DNA from: Arthrobacter sulfonylureivorans
GTDB taxonomy: Bacteria > Actinomycetota > Actinomycetes > Actinomycetales > Micrococcaceae
DNA length: 64,000 bases
Direction of reading: 5' to 3'
Assembly (NCBI GenBank): GCA_004000035.1
Contig: RJAE01000011.1
Coordinates: 62,001-126,000, forward strand
In this document: positions 1 to 7,538 of the stretch, piece by piece
How the letters are laid out: the number at the start of each line of letters is the position of its first letter
How positions within the stretch are numbered: position 1 is the first letter of the stretch
Notes under the pieces: generated by a model
The model's input: only the letters and a program-made list of their open reading frames with translations
What the model was told of the DNA's origin: nothing
The model's database searches: none
Program-made: the position numbers and the translations under genes

Positions 1-4
1 GGGT

Positions 5-48
5 CATGGTGCAGTCCGTGCACAGAAGTGTGCACGGACTGCACCATG
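5..48. terminator. Perfect 20-bp hairpin, probable terminator of the upstream gene
   Basis: Bases 5-24 and 29-48 are exact reverse complements with a GAAG loop. There is no T-run on either side. It precedes the SDR gene by about 75 bases, so it most likely ends a gene lying left of the window and insulates the catabolic cluster. Confidence 0.7.
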
Positions 49-124
49 CAACCGATCGGGTACCGGCCAGTATCGGCGCGTGGTTGCGTGGGATGAGTTA
101 CTACGAGGTGAACGGAGAAGATCC

Positions 125-901
125 ATGGCTGCTGGCCGCTTGGAAGGAAAAGTTGTCCTGCTGACGGGTATCGGAGGCGGAATGGGCCGTGTGACCGCCC
201 GGCTGTTCGCGGCCGAGGGTGCGATCGTGGTCGGGAGCGACCTCAATCCTGACAGTGCAGCGGAGACGGTCCGCCTGGTCGAGGCCGACGGGGGATCGAT
301 CGAGTCAAGCGCGCCGGTGGATCTGAGCGACCGGGCCGACATCGACCGTTGGATTGCCGACACAGTGGCACGCCATGGCCGGATCGACGTTCTCTACAAC
401 AACGCCAGCCTGCCGCGATTCGCGCCGTTTGCCCAGATGAGCGCTGACGACTACCGGTTCACCCTCCAGAACGAGCTGGACCTGGTGTGGCATGCCTGCC
501 AGGCAGCGTGGCCGCATCTGGAGGCATCACGCGGCGCGATCGTTAACATCGGCTCGGGGGCCGGAACCCAGGGCGCGCGAGCGCTGCCGCAGGCCGCCCA
601 TGCCGCCGCCAAGGGGGCGGTCATCGCCCTCACGCGACAGTTGGCGGCAGAAGGAGTCGCGGCCGGCATCCGCGTCAACTGCTTGAGCCCGGGAGTCATG
701 GCGACGCCGCCTGTGCTCGCCATGTTCGACGAGTTCGGCGAGAATGCGCCTGTCGCTCCGATCATTGAGCGCACCATCGATGGCAAGCCGGGAGACCCGC
801 TCGCGGTCGCCTATGCGGGCCTGTATCTCGCCTCCGACGAGGCGAAGTGGGTCACGGGGATCAACCTCGTCGTCGATGGCGGAGCCAGCGCCATCATGTA
901 A
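125..901 (+). CDS. SDR-family oxidoreductase with a Tyr-to-His change in the active site
   Basis: This 258-residue protein has the classical short-chain dehydrogenase plan. The nucleotide-binding TGIGGGMG lies at residues 14-21, an NNAS version of NNAG at 92-95, the catalytic Ser at about 144, and a C-terminal VTGINLVVDGG. The start is the ATG at 125, preceded by GGAGAAG; an in-frame ATG at 80 has no good ribosome site. The catalytic YxxxK reads HAAAK (His159, Lys163), so the usual general-base Tyr is missing. It may dehydrogenate a cyclic or CoA-linked alcohol in the cluster, or be catalytically altered. It is monocistronic, with a strong hairpin just after the stop. The substrate is not predictable. 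Confidence 0.85.
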   Translation: MAAGRLEGKVVLLTGIGGGMGRVTARLFAAEGAIVVGSDLNPDSAAETVRLVEADGGSIESSAPVDLSDRADIDRWIADTVARHGRIDVLYNNASLPRFAPFAQMSADDYRFTLQNELDLVWHACQAAWPHLEASRGAIVNIGSGAGTQGARALPQAAHAAAKGAVIALTRQLAAEGVAAGIRVNCLSPGVMATPPVLAMFDEFGENAPVAPIIERTIDGKPGDPLAVAYAGLYLASDEAKWVTGINLVVDGGASAIM

Positions 902-924
902 GCCGAAGAATCAGGTCTAGACGC

Positions 925-970
925 GTCGACGGCGGTGCCCGCAGAGGCGGGCGCCGCCGTCGACGTCTTT
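925..970 (+). terminator. Rho-independent terminator after the SDR gene
   Basis: An 18-bp GC-rich stem (925-942 with 947-964, one G:T pair, AGAG loop) is followed by GTCTTT. It sits 24 bases past the SDR stop codon. Confidence 0.8.
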
Positions 971-980
971 AACCATCAGT

Positions 981-1030
981 GGATGGGTGCATTGAGGTCT
1001 CCCAGCAAGGGAGCCTGAATGCACCCATCC
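981..1030 (-). terminator. Terminator hairpin at the 3' end of the OYE-like gene
   Basis: GGATGGGTGCATT at 981-993 pairs with AATGCACCCATCC at 1018-1030, and an inner AGGtCTCCC/GGGAGcCT stem extends it. It lies just downstream of the minus-strand OYE gene, so SDR and OYE, which converge, each have their own terminator. Confidence 0.7.
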
Positions 1031-1036
1031 CATCCG

Positions 1037-2356
1037 TCAGTTCTTGGACGCCTTCGATTTGGAGCTCGCCAATTTTTCCGCGATGCCCATGAGGGTCGGT
1101 GATCCGGTGGCGGCGATCAGCGCGGCCTCCACCGGGCGCTTGAGCTTGACCGAGACGGGTTCCTTCACCCCTCCGAGCACCGCTTCGCGTCCCATGGCCG
1201 GGTTCTTGTGGCAGCGGACGGGCACGTTGAAAATCAAACGGCGCAGGCACGAGTTGTCATGATCGCACCAGACGATCTCATCGAGCCTGCCTTGGAGCAC
1301 CTTGTTGGGGAATTCGGGATCGGCCAGCAGTTGCCGGGCGAGCATGATGCCGTCCCCGTGGCCGTTGGCGATCGCGTCGGCACTCTGTTGCGGATCGTAG
1401 GTGCTGCTCAGCAGCAACGGGGTGTTCGGCAGCGCGGCACGGAACGCCTGGGGCTCAGCATGCTCCAGCATGGACCCCGACGACGAGGGAAGGTTGTTGT
1501 CCATCGACTCGTAGTTCCCGTCGGTGAGTGCGATGTACCCCAGGCCCTCTTTCGCAATGATCGCCGCGGTCTCCGCAAACCCCTCGGGACCCTGCCCGTC
1601 CGCCAAATGGTCGTTCACGCTCATCCGAAGACCCACCGGGTAGTCGGGGCCCACCTCGGCCCGGATCGCGCGGACGGTGTCCGTCAGGATGCGGGCGCGG
1701 TTCTCTGCGCTGCCGCCGTATTCGTCGGTTCGCCAGTTGGTGCGCGGCGAAAGGAAGGAAGAGTAGAGGTAGCGCATGTGGGCACCAAGTTCGATGCCGT
1801 CGAAGCCGGCTGCCTTCGCACGCCGGACAGCGGTGACCGTCTGTTCCTGGACCTTCAGGATCTCTTCCGCCGTGATCTCCAGCGGAGTCGGGTTCGTCCG
1901 CCCGCCGGGGATGTAGAACCCGTGCGGGAGGCGGGGCGCACCCATGTGGACAGGTTTCGGGCTCGCCGCCAGAGTGGGCCGTCCTTCAGCCGGAACGCCC
2001 ATGGCCCCGAAGCTCGGAAAGATCTGGGCAAAGATCGGCACGTCGTGCGCGTGTACGGCATCGACCATGCGCTTGAGCCCCGGGATGAAGTCGTCCCGGT
2101 CGAATCGCATCAGCGGCTGGAACGGCGCCTCTTGGTTCCCTCGCTCGGTGGCGACGCCGCCGCCAATGATCAGCAGCCCCGCGCCGCCGCGGGCACGAGT
2201 GGTGAGGAAGGCGATGGTTTGGTCGCTCGGGTGACCGTCCTTCGTGGGCTGGAGCACGGCCATCGGGCTCAGCACGAAGCGGTTCTTGATCGTCAGGCCG
2301 TCGATCTTCCAGGGGCTGGAGAGCACCTCGGCGACGGTAGTGGCTTCTGGGGACAT
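1037..2356 (-). CDS. OYE-family NADH:flavin oxidoreductase (2,4-dienoyl-CoA-reductase-like TIM barrel)
   Basis: The 439-residue product starts at the ATG at 2356, preceded by AAGGAGAA; the open frame runs further upstream through a regulatory region and is not coding there. It has the FMN-binding Old Yellow Enzyme barrel: KNRFVLSPM near residue 25, FAQIFPSFGAMG, FDGIELGAHMRYLYSSFLSP with the conserved RTDEYGGS following, and HGDGIMLARQLLADPEFPNK. Proteins of this group reduce activated C=C bonds. The C-terminal cysteine block that holds 4Fe-4S in dienoyl-CoA reductase is only partly kept (three Cys in WCDHDNSC...RC), so the cluster may be absent. It is divergent from the TetR gene across a gap with two copies of the GATACG operator. 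Confidence 0.9.
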   Translation of the reverse strand: MSPEATTVAEVLSSPWKIDGLTIKNRFVLSPMAVLQPTKDGHPSDQTIAFLTTRARGGAGLLIIGGGVATERGNQEAPFQPLMRFDRDDFIPGLKRMVDAVHAHDVPIFAQIFPSFGAMGVPAEGRPTLAASPKPVHMGAPRLPHGFYIPGGRTNPTPLEITAEEILKVQEQTVTAVRRAKAAGFDGIELGAHMRYLYSSFLSPRTNWRTDEYGGSAENRARILTDTVRAIRAEVGPDYPVGLRMSVNDHLADGQGPEGFAETAAIIAKEGLGYIALTDGNYESMDNNLPSSSGSMLEHAEPQAFRAALPNTPLLLSSTYDPQQSADAIANGHGDGIMLARQLLADPEFPNKVLQGRLDEIVWCDHDNSCLRRLIFNVPVRCHKNPAMGREAVLGGVKEPVSVKLKRPVEAALIAATGSPTLMGIAEKLASSKSKASKN

Positions 2357-2482
2357 TCGTTTTCTCCTTGGTAGATCATGACCGCGGCCCTTGGGAAGCT
2401 CCCTACAAGCAGCGATGGCAAGGCCTCGGGATCCGCTCACGGCGCCGTAAAGACGCCTGGATCTCGTAAAAGTTATCGATTC

Positions 2483-2507
2483 TAAACGTATCGTATTGAA
2501 TACGATA
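2483..2507. promoter_or_regulatory. Operator 1 of the GATACGnnnCGTATC regulon (double site)
   Basis: Bases 2489-2507 form a perfect 9+1+9 palindrome, TATCGTATTGAATACGATA. Read on the minus strand, 2497-2483 is AATACGATACGTTTA, which aligns with seven other sites in this window. It lies 127 bases upstream of the OYE start in the OYE/tetR divergent gap (2357-2716), which holds no gene. Confidence 0.8.
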
Positions 2508-2674
2508 ATGCGGCTTGCTGCTGTGATCAAGGCCACCAGGCCGCAGGCGGCGGTCCCTAGGTTCCATGGTCCGCGTGGATGGCCGAATGTCCTTGTCTAG
2601 GGCTTGAGTGGCCATGTTTTGGCTCCTGAAGCTGCATTTACAGGGGGTTGTTGCCCCAGCGCACCGATCTATGG

Positions 2675-2689
2675 TGTACGTTTCGTATT
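2675..2689. promoter_or_regulatory. Operator 2, upstream of tetR
   Basis: The minus strand reads AATACGAAACGTACA, matching the regulon consensus except in the last bases. It is 27 bases upstream of the TetR start codon, a position suited to autorepression. Confidence 0.7.
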
Positions 2690-2716
2690 GGAAGTCTCAA
2701 GCTCGAAGGTGGATGC

Positions 2717-3298
2717 ATGGCGGTCAGAAGCGAACAAAGTCATAAGGCGATTCTTGAAGCCACCATGGCGCTGCTTGACGAGTCAGGGCCGGACGCGCTC
2801 ACTGTTCAGAAGCTCTCCATTGAGCGCATCGCGCGCGAAGCCGGCGTGAGCAAGACGACGATCTACCGCTGGTGGCCGAGCAAAGCGGCCGTTGTCATCG
2901 ATACTTTTCTGGAGAACCATGTCGCGCGCACTCCGGTTCGTGAAGATGTGCCTGCAATCGACGCCCTGCGGGAGCATCTCTCCTCGCTTGCAGTGATTTA
3001 TGCAGGTCCGGAGGGGCGGCTCATTTCCCAACTTGTCGCGGAAGCGCAGTATGACTCGGCGACAATGGAGGAGTTCAAGAACCGGTTCTGGCTTCCCCGT
3101 ACACGCGCCGTGACGGCGATAGTGCGAAGGGCAATGGAAGAAGGGGCGATCCGTTCGGACCTGGAGCCAATGCTGGTGACGGAGCTGCTCTACTCCCCGG
3201 TGTACTTCCGCCTCCTCTTCCAGTCCGGTCCTCTGGACGCGGATGCGGCAAATGCCATCATGCAGTCGGCTCTCGAGGGGCTCGAGAGCCAGCACTAA
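2717..3298 (+). CDS. TetR-family transcriptional regulator, likely regulator of this cluster
   Basis: The 193-residue product starts at the ATG at 2717, after AAGGTGGA. The N-terminal helix-turn-helix spans about residues 10-57: ILEATMALLDE, then IAREAGVSKTTIYRWWPSK, typical of TetR repressors. The C-terminal part is the variable ligand-binding and dimer domain. It is divergent from the OYE gene, with two candidate operators in between, one close to its own start. It is the only TetR gene in the window, which makes it the best candidate to read the GATACGnnnCGTATC sites found upstream of eight promoters. The ligand is unknown, presumably a substrate or intermediate of the pathway. Confidence 0.92.
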   Translation: MAVRSEQSHKAILEATMALLDESGPDALTVQKLSIERIAREAGVSKTTIYRWWPSKAAVVIDTFLENHVARTPVREDVPAIDALREHLSSLAVIYAGPEGRLISQLVAEAQYDSATMEEFKNRFWLPRTRAVTAIVRRAMEEGAIRSDLEPMLVTELLYSPVYFRLLFQSGPLDADAANAIMQSALEGLESQH

Positions 3299-3408
3299 GT
3301 TGCTTTCGGCAGTCGTGGCCGGATGAAGGCCGGGGGAGCAGTCAGTCCGAGTTCTGCAGGGACATCTGCGGCTCCCTCTAAAGGACGCACCCTTTGCATT
3401 GCCGGTTC

Positions 3409-3423
3409 GATACGGTCCGTATA
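3409..3423 (+). promoter_or_regulatory. Operator 3, upstream of the thiolase gene
   Basis: GATACGGTCCGTATA matches GATACGnnnCGTATC at all but the last base of the arms. It lies 127 bases before the GTG start of the thiolase gene. Confidence 0.75.
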
Positions 3424-3549
3424 GTATTGGTCTTCAGGGCTCGATGCTTCGCTTTAAGTGGCAACCTGAGGCACGCCGCCCGTCACAAATCCTGTGGACT
3501 TCCTGTCCGTTCCGATGAATCATGCGAACCTGCCGAAAGGACACACCTC

Positions 3550-4770
3550 GTGATCCCCGCCCTAGCTCCCCATGACGCCGTCGTCGTCGCCTACCGCAGA
3601 ACGCCCATCGGACGTGCCCGCAAGGGCTCGTTGGCAAGCGAGCGGCCCGAGGACCTTGCCCTGGCCGCCGTCGCCGGAGTCCTTGCGGCAACACCGCAAC
3701 TCGACCCCACCGAATTGGCCGACGCGTATGTGGGCTGCGCGGTTCCCGGAGGGGCGCAGGGCGACAACATCGGCCGGCGGGTCATGGTCATGGCGGGGAT
3801 GGACCACCTCGCGGCGGCCACGGTCAACCGCTTCTGCGCCTCGTCCCTGCAGGCGACGGCGATGGCGGCACAGGCTGTTCGTGCCGGGGACGGCCAGGCC
3901 TTCCTCGTCGCCGGCGTGGAGTCCACGTCCTCGACGCCGCCGGTGACGACTTCCCCCTATCCGGGTTTTGCGGCTGCGGGTCGCCGCGCGGACGAACTCT
4001 TCGAATCCGGGGCCGAATGGTCAGACCCGCGGAACCGCGGCGAACTGCCGGACATCTACATCGACATGGGCAAAACCGCCGAGTTCGTTGCCCGTTCCAC
4101 GGGCACCACTCGGCGGGACCAGGATGAATGGGCGCTCGAATCGCAACTCCGGGCCGCGCGCGCCATCGAGGCCGGATACTTTGCCCGGGAAATCACTCCG
4201 GTCACCACTGCGGATGGCAGGAAGGTCACGGCCGACGACGGCCCACGCCCCACAACCACCATGGACGGGCTGTCCGGGCTTCAGCCGGTTTTCCACGCCT
4301 CGGGCACCGTCACCGCAGGCAACGCCAGCCCGCTCAATGACGGGGCCTCCGCCCTCATCGTCATGAGCGCCGGCCGGGCCAAGGAATTGGGGATCACCCC
4401 GCTGGCCCGCATTCTGGGGACCACGGCCAGCGGGCTATCCCCGGAGATCATGGGGCTGGGCCCGGTGAACGCCTCACAGCGGCTCATGGCCCGACTCGGG
4501 TTGTCGATCGACGACATCGACGTCGTGGAATTGAATGAGGCATTCGCCGCCCAGGTCGTGCCTGTTGTCCGCCAGCTCAAGGCGGACCCAGCGAAGGTGA
4601 ACCCGTTCGGCGGGGCGATCGCGCTCGGCCACCCCTTCGGTGCCACCGGGGCCCGGCTTGTTGGCACGCTCATCAATGGCTTGCAGGCCAAGGACGCCAC
4701 GCTGGGACTGGCCACGCTCTGCGTCGGCGGCGGCCAAGGCATGGCCATGGCCATCGAACGCCTGTCATGA
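3550..4770 (+). CDS. Acetyl-CoA acyltransferase (thiolase)
   Basis: The product has 406 residues if the GTG at 3550 is used. That start has AAAGGA 8 bases upstream and begins just before the conserved N-terminal VVAYRRTPIGRA; the frame is open further back but runs through an operator. Thiolase landmarks are the nucleophilic Cys96 in NRFCASSLQATAMA, NEAFAAQ, GGAIALGHPFGATGARL with the catalytic His, and the second Cys in LCVGGGQGMA. It would cleave acetoacetyl-CoA or a 3-ketoacyl-CoA with CoA. Its partner is likely the acetoacetyl-CoA synthetase at 14.2 kb. The stop codon overlaps the start of the thioesterase gene (ATGA), so the two are translationally coupled. Confidence 0.93.
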   Translation: MIPALAPHDAVVVAYRRTPIGRARKGSLASERPEDLALAAVAGVLAATPQLDPTELADAYVGCAVPGGAQGDNIGRRVMVMAGMDHLAAATVNRFCASSLQATAMAAQAVRAGDGQAFLVAGVESTSSTPPVTTSPYPGFAAAGRRADELFESGAEWSDPRNRGELPDIYIDMGKTAEFVARSTGTTRRDQDEWALESQLRAARAIEAGYFAREITPVTTADGRKVTADDGPRPTTTMDGLSGLQPVFHASGTVTAGNASPLNDGASALIVMSAGRAKELGITPLARILGTTASGLSPEIMGLGPVNASQRLMARLGLSIDDIDVVELNEAFAAQVVPVVRQLKADPAKVNPFGGAIALGHPFGATGARLVGTLINGLQAKDATLGLATLCVGGGQGMAMAIERLS

Positions 4771-5183
4771 GCACCACGATGACGATTGACGATCCGGTGC
4801 GCTCCATGCTGGAGGCAGACCGGAGCCTGGAGAGGCTGGGCGTCGCGGTGGAAGGCGCCAGCGGCGGCCGCTCGGTCGCAGTTCTCGAGGTCGAACCGGA
4901 GATGGCCAATGGGCATGGCATTGCCCATGGTGGCTTCGTTTTCAGTGTTGCCGATACTGCCTTCGCGATGGCGGCGAACACGCTGGGCCCCAGCATCGCG
5001 ACGGCGGACGCAACCATCACCTACCTGTCTCCCGCACACGTTGGCGAGCGGCTGGTTGCCGAGGCCGAGGTTACTTTCAATGAATCGCGGCGGGTCATCG
5101 TTGACGTCATCGTCCGCGCCGGAGACCGCACGGTGGCCATCTACCGCGGAACCGGCCGCGCACTCCGGGCACCTGCCGGTTAG
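4767..5183 (+). CDS. paaI: PaaI-type hotdog-fold acyl-CoA thioesterase
   Basis: A 138-residue single hotdog domain with the family signature ANGHGIAHGGFVFSVADTAFA around residues 47-67 and a closing FNESRRVIVDVIVRAGDRTVAIYRGTGR. PaaI releases CoA from hydroxylated phenylacetyl-CoA that would otherwise trap CoA during aromatic catabolism. It overlaps the thiolase gene by four bases. The symbol is by family resemblance; nothing shows that phenylacetyl-CoA is the substrate here, as no other paa genes occur nearby. Confidence 0.85.
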   Translation: MSTTMTIDDPVRSMLEADRSLERLGVAVEGASGGRSVAVLEVEPEMANGHGIAHGGFVFSVADTAFAMAANTLGPSIATADATITYLSPAHVGERLVAEAEVTFNESRRVIVDVIVRAGDRTVAIYRGTGRALRAPAG

Positions 5184-5201
5184 GACGCGCACCGCACTGC
5201 A

Positions 5202-5246
5202 GACGGAACCCATCGCTCTCACAGCATGAGAGCGATGGGTTCCGTC
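5202..5246 (+). terminator. Perfect 20-bp terminator after the thiolase-paaI operon
   Basis: 5202-5221 and 5227-5246 are exact reverse complements around CAGCA, 19 bases past the paaI stop. Confidence 0.8.
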
Positions 5247-5275
5247 GTCTCTGGGCCGCAGCACCACACGCAAAA

Positions 5276-5322
5276 CCGCTCCCCAGGACGGACCGATTTC
5301 TCGGTCACATCCAAGGGAGCGG
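5276..5322 (-). terminator. Nested hairpin ending the DapA-like/OCD operon
   Basis: CCGCTCCC at 5276-5283 pairs with GGGAGCGG at 5315-5322, with an inner GACCGA/TCGGTC stem (5291-5296, 5301-5306). It is placed 3' of the minus-strand operon. Confidence 0.6.
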
Positions 5323-5350
5323 CTGTAAGCGTTTCCTAGCCCAGTGAGCG

Positions 5351-6370
5351 TCAGGCCGAGACGCGGCCCCGCACGAACTCTTCATCCGGGGAGTCCGTGA
5401 CCGGCAGGCCGGAGGCCACCAGCGAGGCCCGGAGCTGCTTCATGAAGCGGTCGGGCAGCTTCGGGGAAGGCGCGCGGAGGGCCCCACCGTTGAAGCCGGC
5501 GAGCCACTCCTGGTACTTCCACTGGGTGCGGTTGATCATGTTTGTCCCCGGCGTGGAGGTCGAGGACACGGCGCCGTTGGCCTGACGGGCGGGATGGACC
5601 TGCCAGTACAGCTTCATTGCTTCCTCCCACTGGCCGGACTGGGCCAGATCGAAGGCGCGGGGGTAGTAGTCGCTCATCCAGTTCGTGTTGCTCGTGCCCG
5701 AGAACTGGAAGTCCAGCACGGACATCAGCGGGATGGTCTCGGCCTCGATCGGGCAGGAGATCAGCACCTCGTCGCGGAAATGGTGGTACATCTCCATGAC
5801 GCCGGGGATGCCGGGGTAGGCTTGCTCCGCCTTGATCGCGACGATGTTCGGGATGGCATCCAGCACACGCCGAACGAAGGCCACATCCATGCCTGCCGGA
5901 TGGATCCGCTCGAAGCCCCAGGCCGGAAGCGGGAACAGCATGGTGGCCAGCCCGGTCTCGTCGCAGAAGGCCTTGGTGTAGTCGAACACCTGATCGTGGG
6001 ACGTCGGCCAGAAGGACGCGGGGTAGGCCAGCAGCGCGCGGTCCACGCCGGCGGCTTCGGCAAGCTTGGCGGCGCGGATGTTCTCTTCCAGGGTGTTGAA
6101 GATGGCGTGGAAAAAGATGCCAAAGTCGGGCCCGGCGGCTTCACGCGCCACCGCGGCAATCCGGGCGTATTCCTCCACCGTGACATTCACTTCGGCAACC
6201 AGAAGGGTGCCGGCAAAGCCGAGTTCCTTCAGCTTGAGTACGTCGTGGCGGATCGCGTTCTCGTTGATCCCGGAAAAGTCGGGTGTGTAGGACGGGTGGG
6301 TGACGGCGATCGTGCCGCGGAACTTCTCTTTCGCCCAGGCGCGGGCCTCGGACCGTGTGTAATCCACCAT
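5351..6370 (-). CDS. Dihydrodipicolinate synthase/N-acetylneuraminate lyase family aldolase
   Basis: A 339-residue DapA-superfamily class I aldolase or hydratase. The Schiff-base lysine is in IPNIVAIKAEQ; the N-terminal part runs KLKELGFAGTLLVAEVNVTVEEY, and ALLAYPASFWP carries the tyrosine position. It is slightly longer than DapA (about 290 residues), with a C-terminal extension. In catabolic clusters this family includes 2-oxo-acid and hydroxybenzylidenepyruvate aldolases, so a carbon-carbon cleaving role on a ring-fission product is more likely than lysine synthesis. It starts at the ATG at 6370 after GGAGAA and follows the OCD-like gene by 21 bases in one operon, ending at the hairpin at 5276-5322. 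Confidence 0.85.
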   Translation of the reverse strand: MVDYTRSEARAWAKEKFRGTIAVTHPSYTPDFSGINENAIRHDVLKLKELGFAGTLLVAEVNVTVEEYARIAAVAREAAGPDFGIFFHAIFNTLEENIRAAKLAEAAGVDRALLAYPASFWPTSHDQVFDYTKAFCDETGLATMLFPLPAWGFERIHPAGMDVAFVRRVLDAIPNIVAIKAEQAYPGIPGVMEMYHHFRDEVLISCPIEAETIPLMSVLDFQFSGTSNTNWMSDYYPRAFDLAQSGQWEEAMKLYWQVHPARQANGAVSSTSTPGTNMINRTQWKYQEWLAGFNGGALRAPSPKLPDRFMKQLRASLVASGLPVTDSPDEEFVRGRVSA

Positions 6371-6391
6371 TGGGTTCTCCTTAATCCTTGT

Positions 6392-7405
6392 TTATTTACG
6401 AGTAGTGACAATGCCGACCGGCAGGACGGTGCCGATGCCCTCGGCGCGGGCTCGGTTGAGGAGCATCTCGGCAACGACGACGTCCTGCAGGCCCGAGCCT
6501 GTCGATTTGTAGATCCGAATGCCCTGCTCCGGGTCGATCTGGGTTGCACCGCTGAGCACAGCGTTGAGCGTGACGACGACGGAATCGACGTCAATGCCGT
6601 CGGCGCGGGCGGCGATCATGTCGCCGCTGCCATTGACCACCTCGTCATAGGTGTCGACGACGACGACGGCGGCCCGGCCGATCAGGTCGGCGGGCAGTTC
6701 GCGCTGAGCCGGCGTCGTCGAACCGATGGAGACGATGGCGGTGTTCGGGCCCACCCAGTCGCTCAGCAGGGTGGGCGATTCGTCCCTCGACCGTGCCGCG
6801 CAGAGGATGAGGTCAGCACCTTCCGCTGCCTCCTGGGCAGAGCCGACTGCGACGGCCGCGGCACCGGAGACGCCGTCGAACTCGCGGGCGAACGCCTCAC
6901 GATTCGAGGGGGTAGGACTGAACACGCGGATGCCGGCGAACTCGACAAGATGGGACAGCGCCGTGAGGTGCGACCGCGCTTCGAAGCCCGAGCCGATCAC
7001 GCCGATCTGCAAGGGCCGTTGCGGTACCAGCGTTGAGGCGCCGACGGCGGAGGTCGCCGCTGTGCGCAGGCCGGTGACCCGGTTGCCGTCCACCAGCGCG
7101 ACCAAGTCCGCGGTGTCCTTGTCAAAGAGGGAGATGAGATAGCTGACGCGGAGCCCGTCCGCGAAGGATCCGACGATCGATTTCGCGCCGAACAGCTGGC
7201 CGCTTCCCGGGACGGACGGCATGATCCGCATCCACTCGCGTTCGGACTGGGCAAAGATCCTGCCCGGCGTCCGGGCCTCGTCGTCGGCGGCACTGTAGGC
7301 GGCACGAATGGCCCGGATGGCCTCGGGCCAATCTGACAGCTTGGCTACGTCGGAATCTGTCAGGAACAGCGGAAGGTTCTGCGGCAATTCGCCATCGGTA
7401 CTCAC
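6392..7405 (-). CDS. Ornithine cyclodeaminase/mu-crystallin family NAD(P)-dependent protein
   Basis: This 337-residue protein has the OCD/mu-crystallin fold. IGVIGSGFEARSHLTAL holds the GxGxxA dinucleotide site, GAKSIVGSF lies before it, and ILCAARSRDESP and AIVSIGSTTPAQREL follow. It starts at a GTG (7405) with AAGGAGTG 7 bases upstream. Members are ornithine cyclodeaminases, ketimine reductases and alanine or N-alkyl amino acid dehydrogenases; the exact substrate cannot be read from the sequence. Its pairing with a DapA-like aldolase suggests the cluster handles an imine- or amino-acid-like intermediate, possibly from a nitrogen-containing ring. It is divergent from ALDH across an operator. 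Confidence 0.85.
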   Translation of the reverse strand: MSTDGELPQNLPLFLTDSDVAKLSDWPEAIRAIRAAYSAADDEARTPGRIFAQSEREWMRIMPSVPGSGQLFGAKSIVGSFADGLRVSYLISLFDKDTADLVALVDGNRVTGLRTAATSAVGASTLVPQRPLQIGVIGSGFEARSHLTALSHLVEFAGIRVFSPTPSNREAFAREFDGVSGAAAVAVGSAQEAAEGADLILCAARSRDESPTLLSDWVGPNTAIVSIGSTTPAQRELPADLIGRAAVVVVDTYDEVVNGSGDMIAARADGIDVDSVVVTLNAVLSGATQIDPEQGIRIYKSTGSGLQDVVVAEMLLNRARAEGIGTVLPVGIVTTRK

Positions 7406-7475
7406 GGGCTTTCACTCCTTCGTGTTACGGGGCCCCGCAACGAGCGGGGCGGAGAATGAGATGGGCATTACATCC

Positions 7476-7490
7476 GATACGAATCGTATC
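7476..7490. promoter_or_regulatory. Operator 4, perfect consensus palindrome between OCD and ALDH
   Basis: GATACGAATCGTATC is a perfect 7+1+7 inverted repeat. It is centred 78 bases from the OCD start and 56 bases from the ALDH start, so one site could control both divergent operons. Confidence 0.85.
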
Positions 7491-7538
7491 CCATATACTC
7501 GGCAGCACAACCCCGTCTCAAGAAGGAGCGTTCAGCAT

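Noticed and set aside
1208-2374. 388-codon plus-strand frame opposite the OYE gene
   Set aside because: Antisense shadow of a gene with clear family motifs, with no ribosome site.
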